Both the position numbers and the translations under genes were made by a program. Below, one piece after another: positions 1 through 11,800 of a DNA stretch of 64,000 nt. Position 1 is the stretch's first letter. Each line of letters starts with the position of its first letter. A model generated the notes under the pieces. The model did not search any database. It worked only from the letters and a program-made list of their open reading frames with translations, and had not been told where the DNA came from. The DNA is from Meconema thalassinum (taxonomy: Eukaryota > Arthropoda > Insecta > Orthoptera > Tettigoniidae): assembly GCA_946902985.2 (NCBI GenBank), contig OX336395.1, positions 292,635,065 through 292,699,064 of the forward strand, read 5' to 3'.

Positions 1-138
1 TGGAGTCTGTTGGAAGAGTCCTGGGGCTTCGAGCGAATCGAGAAGTCCTCCTGAGCCTTTCTAACATGTGTAGCATTTGTAGCATGCGTCATTTGAAATG
101 ATACAGTCAGTCTGAGAGACTAGACTGTATATATTTTT
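1..138 (+). mobile_element. 3' end of a Helentron-like non-autonomous element (copy 0)
   Basis: The segment matches the last ~110 bases of the element at 139-863: the GAGCGAA..GAGAAG stretch, the 'CCTTTCTA..CAT' stretch, the subterminal CATTTgAAATGAT motif and then a terminal hairpin. The hairpin is in the opposite orientation to other copies (CAGTCAGTCTGAGAGACTAGACT-type order rather than AGTCTAGTC..GACTGACTG). The next copy starts straight after a T-run, so the two are head to tail. The 5' part lies outside the window. Confidence 0.7.
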
Positions 139-863
139 ATCATTTTAAATGATTTTGTCGACTTCGTCATTACGCTGGGGTCTGGCGTTACTTTACGGTG
201 ACGGGAGGAAATGTACCCAGATGCACTGAGGTGTGTGACGTCATAGTACCGCTTGGTGCATGTGTTCCCCGTCAATCTCTATCCCCGATTCTTGGATGTC
301 ATGGGTAATCTCGAGAACCACTGGATGGATTTTGATGCGGTTTTCACCAAAGGATATCTCGAGGAAAGATTCTGTAGAAAATAATTTATGTATGATGAAA
401 GGAAGCCAAGCAGTAACGATTTCAGTGAAAAAGTCGAAAACAAACTTGGCGTCCGTGCGCTTCTTAAGATTAAGCTGGGCAACCCGTTAAACATATCAAT
501 ATACTATGAGCGTAAGAATTGGTCAGCATGTAATGTTCTACAAAAAAGTCCGTGAGAGCATATCTCTATCTTCAATACATCGCCCACTATAAGTGTTTTT
601 AGACTGGATGGAAGGGGCACGTCATCCAGCCATCTCCTTCCGCGCTTGACCTTGCTTTGCCCTTGGTTTGCACTGGCCGTTCGCGAGTAATTTGAAACAA
701 GGTAAAGTATTATAAAGCAAGATAAGTATTATGCAGATAATTTTCTAACATTCTAAGAGTCTTTGGTTTCGAGCGAAGCGAGAAGCCTCCAGCCTTTCTA
801 GCATTTTTCAGCATTTGTAGCGTTTAAAATGATACAAAGTCTAGTCTCTCAGACTGACTGCCC
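139..863 (+). mobile_element. Helentron-like non-autonomous element (HINE-type), copy A
   Basis: A ~725-bp non-coding element. It starts ATCATTTTAAATG, and the complement CATTTAAAATGAT lies just inside the 3' end, followed by a short imperfect hairpin (AGTCTAGTC..GACTGACTG) and a T-run. A 5' terminal repeat paired with a subterminal 3' repeat and a 3' hairpin, with T-rich insertion sites, is the described layout of Helentron-associated interspersed elements such as DINE-1. Related copies lie at 17317-18030 (+), 20879-21639 (-) and 26384-26686 (+, core deleted). Short open frames inside (for example 260-490) are not conserved in frame between copies and are not called as genes. Confidence 0.72.
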
Positions 864-1384
864 TTTTTTAATTTTAATGTAGCCTATTTCTTGAGTTTCA
901 AAAATTGTGGTAGGCTGTGTTAATAACTACAGAAGTTGATAAGTAAAACGAAGAAAAAAGAGGAAAACACACAAAAGTATTAATCTTCACACCGAAGTGA
1001 CCCAACTTGATGACTCGCCCACCTTTCACCGTATTACCAATCAACTTCCATACTTGCTGCTAGTAGAAATCCTAAATCATCCCGCCCACAAGCCAACCCC
1101 ATAGCCCGTGGTGTAGTGTATGGGGTACATATACTATGTGGTGTAAAATGTTTGACTGCAAATGCACTGTATTCATCAAGAGATGATAAACAGGCAGGCG
1201 TACATGTTGTGCTTGATTTTCTGTAGCCTATACGAAAGCAAGTAATGATGTAATGTATTTTTCTTTTGTTCACAGGTAAGTGTGTCGTGCTATCCAGTCC
1301 AGCGACCACTCGCCAACTGGTGAGTTCTCCGAGTTAAGTCCCTCGTCTGATATCAAACCAGGGACTGTCTTTTCCCGGATATTT
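864..1384. other. Unassigned interspersed sequence
   Basis: No recognised gene or repeat boundary. An open frame on the minus strand (1034-1309, 91 aa) has no motif I recognise and no supporting gene structure. AT-rich apart from the 1040-1110 segment. Confidence 0.4.
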
Positions 1385-2492
1385 AACTTGTGAAAATCCT
1401 CAGCCTGCTTCCAGTCTCCGACCGGGTCAGGAATGGAATGAATGAAGCCCCCATCTAACGGCGAGGATATGGACTGTGCCGGCTGTCGAGGCCTGACGCA
1501 CTCCTCTGGGTCAATGATTAAATGAATGACAGATGAAATGATAGTGGAGAGTGTTGCTGGAATGAAATTTTGACAGGGAAAACCGGAGTACCCGGTGAAA
1601 ACCTGTCTGCCTCCGTTTTGTCCAGCACAGATCTCACATGGAGTGACCGGGATTTGAACCACGGACCCAGCGGTGAGAGGCCGGCGGCGAGATTGCAATT
1701 TCTAGTTCACTTTTAGCATTGGAGAAGGACACAGCTTCCTGATTAGCTATTCTGACGAAATACGTTAGCAGCAAAGGATGAGATTAGTCAGCGTAGTCAG
1801 CACATCAGCGATGTCGTTCCAGGTTTGAAAAAAATATGTAGAACTTCCGCTGTTTTAACTTCGTAATTTCTTGGTACCCGTATACATTGTAATGCGCCTT
1901 GAAATACTTCTAGTTGCATGATCATTGTTCCTAGGCCATGTGTTTCCATATCTTCTTAATTCAAGAAGAATAATTATTAGTTTGTCATTGATTAACACCC
2001 CCTTGTAGCCTATCATTTGGGTGATTCTACAAATAGGGGACACTTTATGGTCCTATGGCTGTATAGATTTTGTTATTCCAACGACACAGTTCTATGAAAA
2101 ATGTATCATTGTATACATGAATATCTCACAAATGAACTATAGTTTAACAAAAGTTTGAGAATTAAACAATACAACAACAAAATACGCAATTTGTCATTAG
2201 CATTGATGTACCTGGTCATTACTTCCTTTTGCTATTGCATTTATTGAAGTATGAGGTTTCTTTTAGTTATGAATGCATAAATTTGACTAGCATATAAATC
2301 TTAACATAATGGAACGACATCACTGATAGATTCCACGCTATATCTACGCTGACTAATCACATCATTTGCTGCAGTCGTGTTCCGTCAGAATAGTCAATTA
2401 GGAAGCCGCATCGCTCTCCAATGCTAAAAGTGAACTAGAAATTGCAATCTCGCAGGCCGGCGTGCTGCCGCCTAAGCCACGGAGGCTTGATA
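1385..2492 (-). mobile_element. tRNA-derived SINE (family 7), split by a MULE-like element
   Basis: Read on the minus strand from 2492, the head resembles a tRNA gene: an A-box-like TGGCTTAGGCGG, then, across the inserted element, a B-box GGTTCAAATCCCGG (around 1649-1662). The body continues to about 1385 and includes CATTCATT-type motifs. The 767-bp insert at 1687-2453 interrupts the head between A and B boxes. Pol III promoter boxes and a non-coding body support a SINE; the 3' limit is approximate. The 142-aa open frame at 1270-1698 is a by-product of this SINE. Confidence 0.7.
1687..2453. mobile_element. MULE-like non-autonomous DNA transposon
   Basis: A 767-bp element with ends GCGAGATTGCAATTTC and its complement. 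Inverted repeats run ~140-150 bp (about 1687-1830 and 2305-2453), with matching blocks at GATTAGTCAGCGTAG and GATGTCGTTCCA. It is flanked by a perfect 9-bp direct duplication, AGGCCGGCG (1678-1686 and 2454-2462), and sits inside a SINE head, which confirms the boundaries. Long inverted repeats with a 9-bp duplication are typical of Mutator-like elements. The AT-rich centre has no coding potential, so a transposase would have to be supplied from elsewhere. Confidence 0.8.
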
Positions 2493-3157
2493 TTTAGCTT
2501 GTAAATCACTTTATTTTGCTATTAGTAAGAAGAAAATGTTGGAATAGAGTTCGACATGTAAAAGTCTTCAGGGCTATGCCCACTCCCCCAAGAGAGATGT
2601 TTATTGTTATCAATATTTAAGTGAATTTATTTGTAGGTTTTGTGAAAGGAAACAAGCTCCTTCTAGGAATTGTCAGGGAGTAGCCATGCCCATCCCTGCT
2701 TCATGTGACGTGTTTGATCCATTATAGAACTGTTACGACACTTATGTTTTAAGGGTAAACGCACAATTCTATTTGCCAGAAAGGTAGTAGTTACTGCTCT
2801 TTTGACCGCTGTACGTTTGGTTGTCTAATGGGCGTTAGCTCCTATGCTATTGGTTAAGAAGTAGCTTGTTATTATTGTTGTTATTGATTAGTCTCTGAGC
2901 GTTTTTCCCTTATACTTTTGGTTACTCCGCCCCCAGCATAGCCCTATAAAAGACGTAGGTGAAAAGAGCTCATCTCTCTATCAGTGATGCCAACCCGTGG
3001 GATTTATCCCAAATTGTGGGACATTTACACAAATATTTTTAGGAAAGGGATAAATGGTTTCATTTTGCAAAAAGTGAGGTGAATTTGGGATATTTGGCCG
3101 ATATATCACCAACTGAGCGACCGTTAATACATAAAAGCTTCGTTTGCACTGCCACTT
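2493..3157. other. Unassigned sequence with a weak promoter-like patch
   Basis: No gene recognised. Around 2925-2985 there is a CCGCCCCC patch, a CTATAAAAG TATA-like box (2944-2952) and an insect-type TCAGT initiator (2981-2985). The TATA-to-initiator distance is longer than usual and no gene follows, so this may be a transposon promoter or chance. Confidence 0.3.
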
Positions 3158-3291
3158 TTGTTTTTTTGTTTGTTTTCTGCTTTTGTTTTAGCCTTTTGTT
3201 TTTGGATTTGTTTTCTGCTTTTGTTTTTATGTTTGTTGTGTGCTTTTGTTTTTTGTGTTTGATTTTGTTTTGTGTTTGTTTTCTGCTTTTG
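3158..3291 (+). repeat. Pyrimidine-rich minisatellite, left part
   Basis: Degenerate tandem units built on GTTTGTTTTCTGCTTTTGTT. The array resumes at 4636 after an inserted R retroposon. Translations give long runs of Phe, Cys and Leu and are meaningless. Confidence 0.85.
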
Positions 3292-4635
3292 CACCCCGAC
3301 GGTATTAGGTTATTCGAGGCCTATGGAGTCTTTCACTTTCCCGCCTTAATTGGCCCTTGTCTCATATTTCCTGATACCCTCCTTCTGTGAGGGGTCAGCC
3401 TTCTTTTTCTTTTCCTTTTACCTCCTGCCTTGTGCTCAAGGCCCTCAAGGCTCTCAAGGAGGCAGGGTGTATGTAGCCTCACCACTTATGGTGCACCTTA
3501 GATAATGCTACACCCTCAGGGGCTCACGGCTGGTGAGTTCAGGAGTTGGCGACCCCGAGGGATTCCTGAGCTGGGTCCGTTTTCCCCTTTTGTCCCTTAC
3601 CTTTGGGGCGGACCCTCTCCTCTCTCCCCTCCCCTCTCCACTCCTCTTTTCCATATATTTCCTTTTCTCTTTAAGATTCCCGCACTGTTTTTGTTACTTG
3701 GTTCACCGTGTATCTAAATTCCCTTTTAGCGATTTTTTACGGCATTTTTAACCTACGTTGCATTTTGTAAGTATTTTTCGATCTAAATTACATCTCGCGA
3801 TTGTTTTCAACCTCAATTGCATTTTGTAAAGATTGACAATCTAAATTGCTTTTTAGTAAGTCTTTCAATGCAGGTGGCCGGGCCTTTTAGTGAGTATTTT
3901 GAATTTCAATTGCATTTTCTAAGTATTTTCAACAAAAACCGCATTTCGCACGAATTTTAAACCTAAATTGCATTTTGTGAGGTGGACATTTTGCAAGTAT
4001 TTTGATTCTCCATTGCATTTTGTGGGTATTTTGAATCTAAATTACATCTTGTCAAGTATTTTCAATCTAAATTGCATTTTGTAAGTATTGTCAATCCACA
4101 TGAGTCGTTTGAATCTACCGTACATTTTGTAAGCATTTTCAATTTCAATTGCATTTTGTAAGTATTTTGAATTTCAATTGCACTTTGCGAATTATTTGGC
4201 TTGGAACTGGGATATTTCAATCTGAATTGCATTGTGTATTTTCAATTTCAGTTGCATTTTGTAAGTATTTTGAACCTCAATTGCTTTTTGTACGTATTTT
4301 CGATCTCATTTGCATGTTGTAAGTATTTTGAATTTCAGTTGCATTTTGTAAGTATTTCGATGCTACATCGCATTTTGTACGTATTTTGAATCTAGCCTAC
4401 GTTTTGTGGGTCTTTTTCAATCTATTCTTTTTGTGAATCTTTTCGTTCTAAATTCCCTTTTGTAAGACCATATTGTGAGTTGTTTCCATCTGAATTTCTC
4501 TTTGTACTTATTTTCCGTCTCACAGAATGTTCGTTCTGGTTTCCATTTCATTCTCATTTTCGCTATCACCCAGATCATTAGGGGCCGATAACCTAGATGT
4601 TAGGCCCCTTAAAACAACAATCATCATCATCATCA
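3292..4635 (+). mobile_element. R retroposon copy 1 (5'-truncated, AT-rich repeat variant)
   Basis: It begins inside the R head (CCCCGACGGTATTAGG), continues through one ~100-bp G+C-rich internal unit (about 3420-3530), then the GGTGAGTTCAGGAGTTGGCGA module, a long ~31-bp AT-rich minisatellite (3740-4520), and the R 3' end: GGGGCCGATAACCTAGATG hairpin, then (ATC)n. A 10-bp duplication, TCTGCTTTTG, flanks it (3282-3291 and 4636-4645). 5' truncation, an end-specific hairpin, a short tail repeat and a target duplication indicate target-primed reverse transcription. Non-coding. Confidence 0.8.
3740..4520 (+). repeat. ~31-bp AT-rich minisatellite inside R copy 1
   Basis: About 25 degenerate units of the form TTGCATTTTGTAAGTATTTT followed by a variable 'nAATyTnAA' part. 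The same unit occurs in R copies at 16450-16930 and 56540-56680, so it is a module of the retroposon and not a local accident. Confidence 0.85.
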
Positions 4636-4885
4636 TCTGCTTTTGTGTTCGTTTTCTGCTTTTGTTTTTGGATCTGTGTTTGTTTTCTGCTTTTGTTTTT
4701 GCTTTTTGTTTCTTTTTTGTTTTCTGCTTTTGTTTTCGCTTTTTGTTTTTGTGTTTGTTTTCTGCTTTTGTTTTTGTTTTCTGTTTTCTGTTTTTGTTTT
4801 TTGTTTTCTGCATTTGTTTTTATGTTTGTTGTGTACGTTTTCTGCTTTTGTTTTTGCATTTTGTTTTTGTGTTTGTTTTCTCGCA
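4636..4885 (+). repeat. Pyrimidine-rich minisatellite, right part
   Basis: Continuation of the array at 3158-3291, displaced by R copy 1. Units are TTTTCTGCTTTTGTTTTTG with length variants. The overlapping open frames of 84-140 aa on both strands are artefacts of biased composition. Confidence 0.85.
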
Positions 4886-5228
4886 CAGGTCCCCTAGTTT
4901 TTATTTTTTGGGTCTGGGGTGCATTGGTCCCCCTAATCACCCCCTGTAGGTACGCCATTGAGTATGCCCCCTTCCCATCCTTCATCTCATCCCCGAATAA
5001 TAACGGTCGGAGTTAGCCTAGACCGGAAGGCAATGACGAGGAGATGCTCAGCTCTTGTTACGACTGCAAGTGAAAGTATATATTCTTGAAATGGTGACAT
5101 TTCGTTGCACTCAAATGTCGCGTTCATCTGACATTCTGGGGGCTCGCTTCAAATGTCGGGCGCAAAGAGTTCATTGACCTCGTCAGAGTAACTTGTGCTA
5201 TTGTAGTGTAACCTTCTTTCATTCCTTC
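4886..5228. other. Unassigned sequence
   Basis: Nothing recognised beyond short low-complexity runs between the minisatellite and the next R copy. Confidence 0.4.
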
Positions 5229-5519
5229 TGTGGGCTCACATCTAGTGGGACGTGGGTTGGCGACCATGCGACACCAACTGAGTCCGGCATTGCTTCCACT
5301 TGTGCCGGGCTTTTCCCCGTCATCTTTCCTGTCTCCTCCCTGTCATCTTTCCTGTCGACTTTACGTAGTCAACTCTTTTTCTCTTCCGAACTTGTCGGTA
5401 TTAGGGTATCTAGGTCTACGGTGTCTTTCACTTTCCCGCCTTAATTGGCTCTTATCTCATCTTTCCTGATATCCTCATTCTTTGAGGGGTCAGAACTCTT
5501 TTCTTTTCATTGTATCTCC

Positions 5520-8500
5520 TGCCTTCTGCTCAAGGCCCTAAAGGAGGCAGAGTGTATGTAGCCCCACCCTGGATAGTGCTACACCCACAAGGACTCACAG
5601 TATCTCCTGCCTTCTGCACACGGCCCTAAATGAGGAAGGTGTGTGTAGCCCCATCCTGGATAGTGCTACACCCTCAAGGACTCACAGTATCTCCTGCCTT
5701 CTGCACACGGCCCTAAAGGAGGCAGGGTGTGTGTAGCCCCATCCTGGATAGTGCTACACCCTCAAGGACTCACAGTATCTCCTGCCTTCTGCACACGGCC
5801 CTAAAGGAGGCAGGGTGTGTGTAGCCCCATCCTGGATAGTGCTACACCCTCAAGGACTCACAGTATCTCCTGCCTTCTGCACACGGCCCTAAAGGACGCA
5901 GGGTGTGTGTAGCCCCATCCCGGATAGTGCTGCACCCTTAAGGACTCACAGTATCTCCTGCCTTCTGCACACGACCCTAAAGGAAGCAGGGTGTGTGTAG
6001 CCCCATCCCGGATAGTGCTGCACCCTCAAGGACTCACAGTATCTCCTGCCTTCTGCACACGACCCTAAAGGAAGCAGGGTGTGTGTAGCCCCACCCTGGA
6101 TAGTGCTACACCCACACGGACTCACAGTATCTCCTGCCTTCTGCACATGGCCCTAAAGGAGGCAGGGTGTGTGTAGCCCCGTCCTGGATAGTGCTACACC
6201 CTCAAGGACTCACAGTATCTCCTGCCTTCTGCACACGGCCCTAAAGGAGGCAGGGTGTGAGTAGCCCCATCCTGGATACTGCTACACCCTCAAGGACTCA
6301 CAGTATCTCCTGCCTTCTGCACACGGCCCTAAAGGAGGCAGGGTGTGTGTAGCCCCACCCTGGATAGTGCTACACCCACAAGGACTCACAGTATCTCCTG
6401 CCTTCTGCACACGGCCCTAAAGGAGGCAGGGTGTGTGTAGCCCCACCCTGGATAGTGCTACACCCTCAAGGACTCACAGTATCTCCTGCCTTCTGCACAC
6501 GGCCCTAACGGAGGCAGGGTGTGTGTAGCTCCACCCTGGATAGTGCTACACCCACAAGGACTCACGGTATCTCCTGCCTTCTGCACACGGCCCTAAAGGA
6601 GGCAGGGTGTGTGTAGCCCCACCCTGGATAGTGCTACACCCTCAAGGACTCACAGTATCTCCTGCCTCCTGCACACGGCCCTAAAGGAGGCAGGGTGTGT
6701 GTAGCCCCTCCCTGGATAGTGCTACACCCTCAAGGACTCACAGTATCTCCTGCCTTCTGCACACGGCCCTAAAGGAGGCAGGGTGTGTGTAGCCCCACCC
6801 TGGATTGTGCTACACCCATAAGGACTCACAGTATCTCCTGCCTTCTGCACACGACCCTAAAGGAGGCAGGGTGTGTGTAACCCCATCCTGGATAGTGCTG
6901 CACCCTCAAGGATTCACAGTATCTCCTGCCTTCTGCACACGACCCTAAAGGAGACAGGGTGTGTGTAGCCCCACCCTGGGTACTGCTACACCCACAAGGA
7001 CTCACAGTATCTCCTGCCTTCTGCACACGGCCCTAAAGGAGGCAGGGTGTGTGTAGCCCCATCCTGGATAGTGCTGCACCCTCAAGGACTCACAGTATCG
7101 CCTGCCTTCTGCACACGGCACTAAAGGAGGCAGGGTGTGTGTAGCCCCACCCTGGATAGTGCTACACCCACAAGGACTCACAGTATCTCCTGCCTTCTGC
7201 ACACGGCCCTAAAGGAGGCAGGGTGTGTGTAGCCCCATCCTGGATAGTGCTGCACCCTAAAGGACTCACAGTATCTCCTGCCTTCTGCACAAGGGCCTAA
7301 AGAAAACCCCTGGATAGTGCTATACCCTGCTCGCAGTATCTCCTGCCTTCTGCACAAGGGCCTAAAGGAGGCTGGGTATGTGTAGCCCCACCCTGGTTAG
7401 TGCTACACCCTCAAGGACTCGCAGTATCTCCTGCCGTCTGCTCAAAGCCCTGAAGGAAACCCCTGGATAGTGCTATACCCTGCTGGCAGTATCTCCTTCC
7501 TCCTGCACACGGCCCTAAAGGAGGCAGGGTGTGTGTAGCCCCACCCTGGATAGTGCTACACCCTCAAGGACTCACAGTATCTCCTGCCTTCTGCACACGG
7601 CCCTAAAGGAGGCAGGGTGTGTGTAGCCCCATCCTGGATAGTGCTACACCCTCAAGGACTCACAGTATCTCCTGCCTCCTGCACACGGCCCTAAAGGAGG
7701 CAGGGTGTGTGTAGCCCCACCATGGATAGTGCTACACCCACAAGGACTCACAGTATCTCCTGCCTTCTGCACACGGCCCTAAAGGAGGCAGGGTGTGTGT
7801 AGCCCCACCCTGGATAGTGCTACACCCTCAAGGACTCACAGTATCTCCTGCCTTCTGCACACGGCCCTAACGGAGGCAGGGTGTGTTTAGCCCCACCCTG
7901 GATAGTGCTACACCCACATGGACTCACAGTATCTCCTGCCTTCTGCACACGGCCCTAAAGGAGGCAGGGTGTGTGTAGCCCCTCCCTGGATAGTGCTACA
8001 CCCTCAAGGACTCACAGTATCTCCTGCCTTCTGCACACGGCCCTAAAGGATGCAGGGTGTGTGTAGCCCCATCATAGATAGTGCTACACCCTCAAGTACT
8101 CACAGTATCGCCTGCCTTCTGCACACGGCACTAAAGGAGGCAGGGTGTGTGTAGCCCCACCCTGGATAGTGCTACACCCACAAGGACTCACAGTATCTCC
8201 TGCCTTCTGCACACGGCCCTAAGGGAGGCAGGGTGTGTTTAGCCCCACCCTGGATAGTGCTACACCCACATGGACTCACAGTATCTCCTGCCTTCTTCAC
8301 ACGGCCCTAAAGGAGGCAGGGTGTGTGTAGCCCCATCCTGGATAGTGCTACACCCTCCAGGACTCACAGTATCTCCTGCCTTCTGCACACGGCCCTAAAG
8401 GAAGCAGGGTGTGTGTAGCCATACCCTGGATAGTGCTACACCCACAAGGACTCACAGTATCTCCTGCCTTCGGCACACGGCCCTAAAGGAGGCAGGGTGT

Positions 8501-8880
8501 GTGTAGCCCATCCTGGATAGTGCTGCACCCTCAAGGACTCAAAGTATCTCCTGCCTTCTGCACACGACCCTAAAGGAGGCAGGGTGTGTGTAGCCCCACC
8601 CTGGATAGTGCTACACCCACAAGGACTCACAGTATCTCCTGCCTTCGGCACACGGCCCTAAAGGAGGCAGGGTGTGTGTAGCCCCATCCTGGATAGTGCT
8701 GCACCCTCAAGGACTCACAGTATCGCCTGCCTTCTGCACACGGCACTAAAGGAGGCAGGGTGTGTGTAGCCCCACCCTGGATAGTGCTACACCCACAAGG
8801 ACTCACAGTATCTCCTGCCTTCTGCACACGGCCCTAAAGGAGGCAGGGTGTGTGTAGCCCCACCCTGGATAATGCTACAC
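5520..8880 (+). repeat. VNTR array, 88-bp units (type A)
   Basis: Roughly 37 units with period 87-88 bp, each TATCTCCTGCCTTCTGCACA + CGGCCCTAAAGGAGGCAGGG + TGTGTGTAGCCCC + (A/T)CCTGGATAGTGCTACACCC + (A/T)CAAGGACTCACAG. Variation alternates mainly between ACCCACAAGG and ACCCTCAAGG and between ACCCTGG and ATCCTGG. A few units (near 7290-7490) already carry the shorter type B form. The unit contains CCTGCCTT..AAGGAGGCAGG complementarity, so single strands could fold. The minus-strand 66-102-aa frames are artefacts. Confidence 0.92.
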
Positions 8881-11800
8881 CCTCAAGGACTCGCAGTATC
8901 TCCTGCCGTCTGCTCAAAGCCCTAAAGGAAACCCGTGGATAGTGCTATACCCTGCTCGCAGTATCTCCTGCATTCTGCACAAGGCCCTAAAGGAGGCAGG
9001 GTGTGTGTAGTCCCATCCTGGATAGTGCTACGCCCTCAAGAACCCACAGTATCTCCTGCCTTCTGCACAAGGTCCTAAAGGAAACCCCTGGATAGTGCTA
9101 TACCCTGCTCGCAGTATCTCCTGTTTTCTGCACAAGGGCCTAAAGAAAATCCTGGATAGTGCTATACCCTGCTCGCAGTATCTCCTGCCTTCTGCACAAG
9201 GCTCTAAAGGAGGCAGGGTGGTTGTTGTCTCATCCTGGGTAGTGCTGCACCCACAAGGGCTCACAGTATCTCCTGCCTTCTGCACAAGGGCCTAAAGAAA
9301 ATCCTGGATAGTGCTATACCCTGCTCGCAGTATCTCCTGCCTTCTGCACAAGGCCCTAAAGGAGGCAGGGTGGTTGTAGTCTCGTCCTGAGTAGTGCTGC
9401 ACCCACAAGGGCTCACAGTATATCCTGCCTTCTGCACAAGGACCAAATGGAAACCCCTGGATAGTGCTATACCCTGCTCGCAGTATCTCCTGCCTTCTGC
9501 ACAAGGGCCTAAATGAAACCCCTGGATAGTGCTATACCCTGCTCGCAGTATCTCCTGCCTTCTGCACAAGGGCCTAAGGGAAACCCCTGGATAGTGCTAT
9601 ACACTGCTCGCAGTATCTCCTGCCTTCTGCACAAGGCCCTAAAGGAGGCAGGGTGGTTTTTGTCTCATCCTGGGTAGTGCTGCACCCACAAGGGCTCACA
9701 GTATCTCCTGCCTTCTCCACAATGGCCTAAAGGAAACCCCTGGATAGTGCTATACCCTGCTCGCAGTATCTCCTGCCTTCTGGACAAGGCCCTAAAGGAG
9801 GCAGGGTAGTTGTAGTCTCATCCTGGGTAGTGCTGCACCCACAAGGACTCACAGTATATCCTGCCTTCTGCACAAGGACCTAAAGGAAACCCCTGGATAG
9901 TGCTATACCCTGCTCGCAGTATCTCCTGCCTTCTGCACAAGGCCTTAAAGGAGGCAGGGTGTGTGTAGCCGCACCCTGGATAGTGCTATACCGTGCTCGC
10001 AGCATCTCCTGCCTTCTGCACTAGGACCTAAAGGAAACTCCTGGATAGTGCTACACCCTGCTCGTAGTATCTCCTGCCTTCTGCACAAGGACCTAAAGGA
10101 AACCCCTGGATAGTGCTATACCCTGCTCGAAGTATCTCCTGCCTTCTGCACAAGGACCTAAAGGAAACGCCTGGATAGTGCTATACCCTGCTCGCAGTAT
10201 CTCCTGCCTTCTGCACAAGGCCCTAAAGGAAGCAGGATGGGTGTAGCCCCACCTTGGATAGTGCTGCACCCTGCTCGCAATATCTCCTGCCTTCTGCTCA
10301 AGGGCCTAAAGGAGGCAGGGTGTGTGTAGCCCCACCCTGGATAGTGCCTTACCCTGCTCGCAATATCTCCTGCCTTCTGCTCAAGGGCCTAAAGGAGGCA
10401 GGGTGGGTGTAGCCCCACCCTGGATAGTGCTATACCCTGCTCGCAATATCACCTGCCTTCTGCACAAGGGCCTAAAGGAAACCCATGGATAGTGCTATAC
10501 CCTGCTCGCAGTATCTCCTGCTCAAGGCCCTAAAGGAGGCAGGTTGTGTGTAGCCCCACCCTGGATAGTGCTATACCCTTCTCGCAGTATCTCCTGCCTT
10601 CTGCACAAGGGCCTAAAGGAAACCCCTGGATAGTGCTATACCCTGCTCGCTGTATCTCCTGCCTTTTGCACAAGGCCCTAAAGGAGGCAGGGTGTGTGTA
10701 GCCCCACCCTGGATAGTGCTATACCCTGCTCGCAGTATCTCCTGCCTTCTGCACAAGGACCTAAAGGAAAGCCCTGGATAGTGCTATACCCTGCTCGCAG
10801 TATCTCCTGCCTTCTGCGCAAGGGCCTAAAGGAAACCCCTGGATAGTGCTATACCCTGCTCGCAGTATCTCCTGCCTTCTGCACAAGGCCCTAAAGGAGG
10901 CAGGGTGGTTGTTGTCTCATCCTGGGTAGTGCTGCACTCACAAGGGCTCACAGTATATCCTGCCTTCTGCACTACGGCCTAAAGGAAACCCCTAGATAGT
11001 GCTATACCCTGCTCGCAGTATCTCCTGCTTTCTGCACAAGGGCTTAAAGGACACCCCTGTATAGTGCTATACCCTGCTCGCAGTATCTCCTGCCTTCTGC
11101 ACAAGGCCCTAAAGGAGGCAGGGTGGTTGTAGTCTCATCCTGGGTAGTGCAGCACCCACAAGGACTCACAGTATATCCTGCCTTCTGCACTACGGCCTAA
11201 AGGAAACCCCTAGATAGTGCTATACCCTGCTCGCAGTATCTCCTGCTTTCTGCACAAGGGCTTAAAGGACACCCCTGTATAGTGCTATACCCTGCTCGCA
11301 GTATCTCCTGCCTTCTGCACAAGGACCTAAAGGAAACCCCTGGTTAGTGCTATACCCTGCTCGCAGTATCTCCTGCCTTCTGCACAAGGGCCTAAAGGAA
11401 ACCCCTGGATAGTGCTATACCCTGCTCGCAGTATCTCCTGCCTTCTGCACAAGGCCCTAAAGGTGGCAGGGTGTTTGTTGTCTTATCCTGGGTAGTGCTG
11501 CACCCACAAGGACTCACAGTATCTCCTGCCTTCTGCACAAGGACCTAAAGGTAACCCCTGGTTAGTGCTATACCCTGCTCGCAGTATCTCCTGCCTTCTG
11601 CACAAGGGCCTAAAGGAAACCCCTGGATAGTGCTATACCCTGCTCGCAGTATCTCCTGCCTTCTGCACAAGGCCCTAAAGGTGGCAGGGTGTGTGTAGCC
11701 CCACCCTGGATAGTGCTATACCCTGCTCGCTGCATCTCCTGCCTTCTGCACAAGGACCTAACGGATACTCCTGGATAGTGCTATACCCTGCTCGCAGTAT

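Noticed and set aside
139..863. TIR-type MITE (hAT or mariner) for the ATCATTTTAAATG family
   Set aside because: The 3' repeat is subterminal, a hairpin forms the end, and the empty site shows no duplication beyond a T-run.
1034..1309. 91-aa minus-strand frame as a gene
   Set aside because: No domain, splice context or conservation visible; it partly runs toward SINE sequence.
2925..2990. Core promoter of a host gene
   Set aside because: The TATA-initiator spacing is too long and no coding region follows; left only as a weak patch in the feature list.
4520..5016. Overlapping 84-140-aa frames rich in Phe/Cys/Leu or Lys/Gln/Asn
   Set aside because: Composition artefacts of the pyrimidine-rich minisatellite on its two strands.
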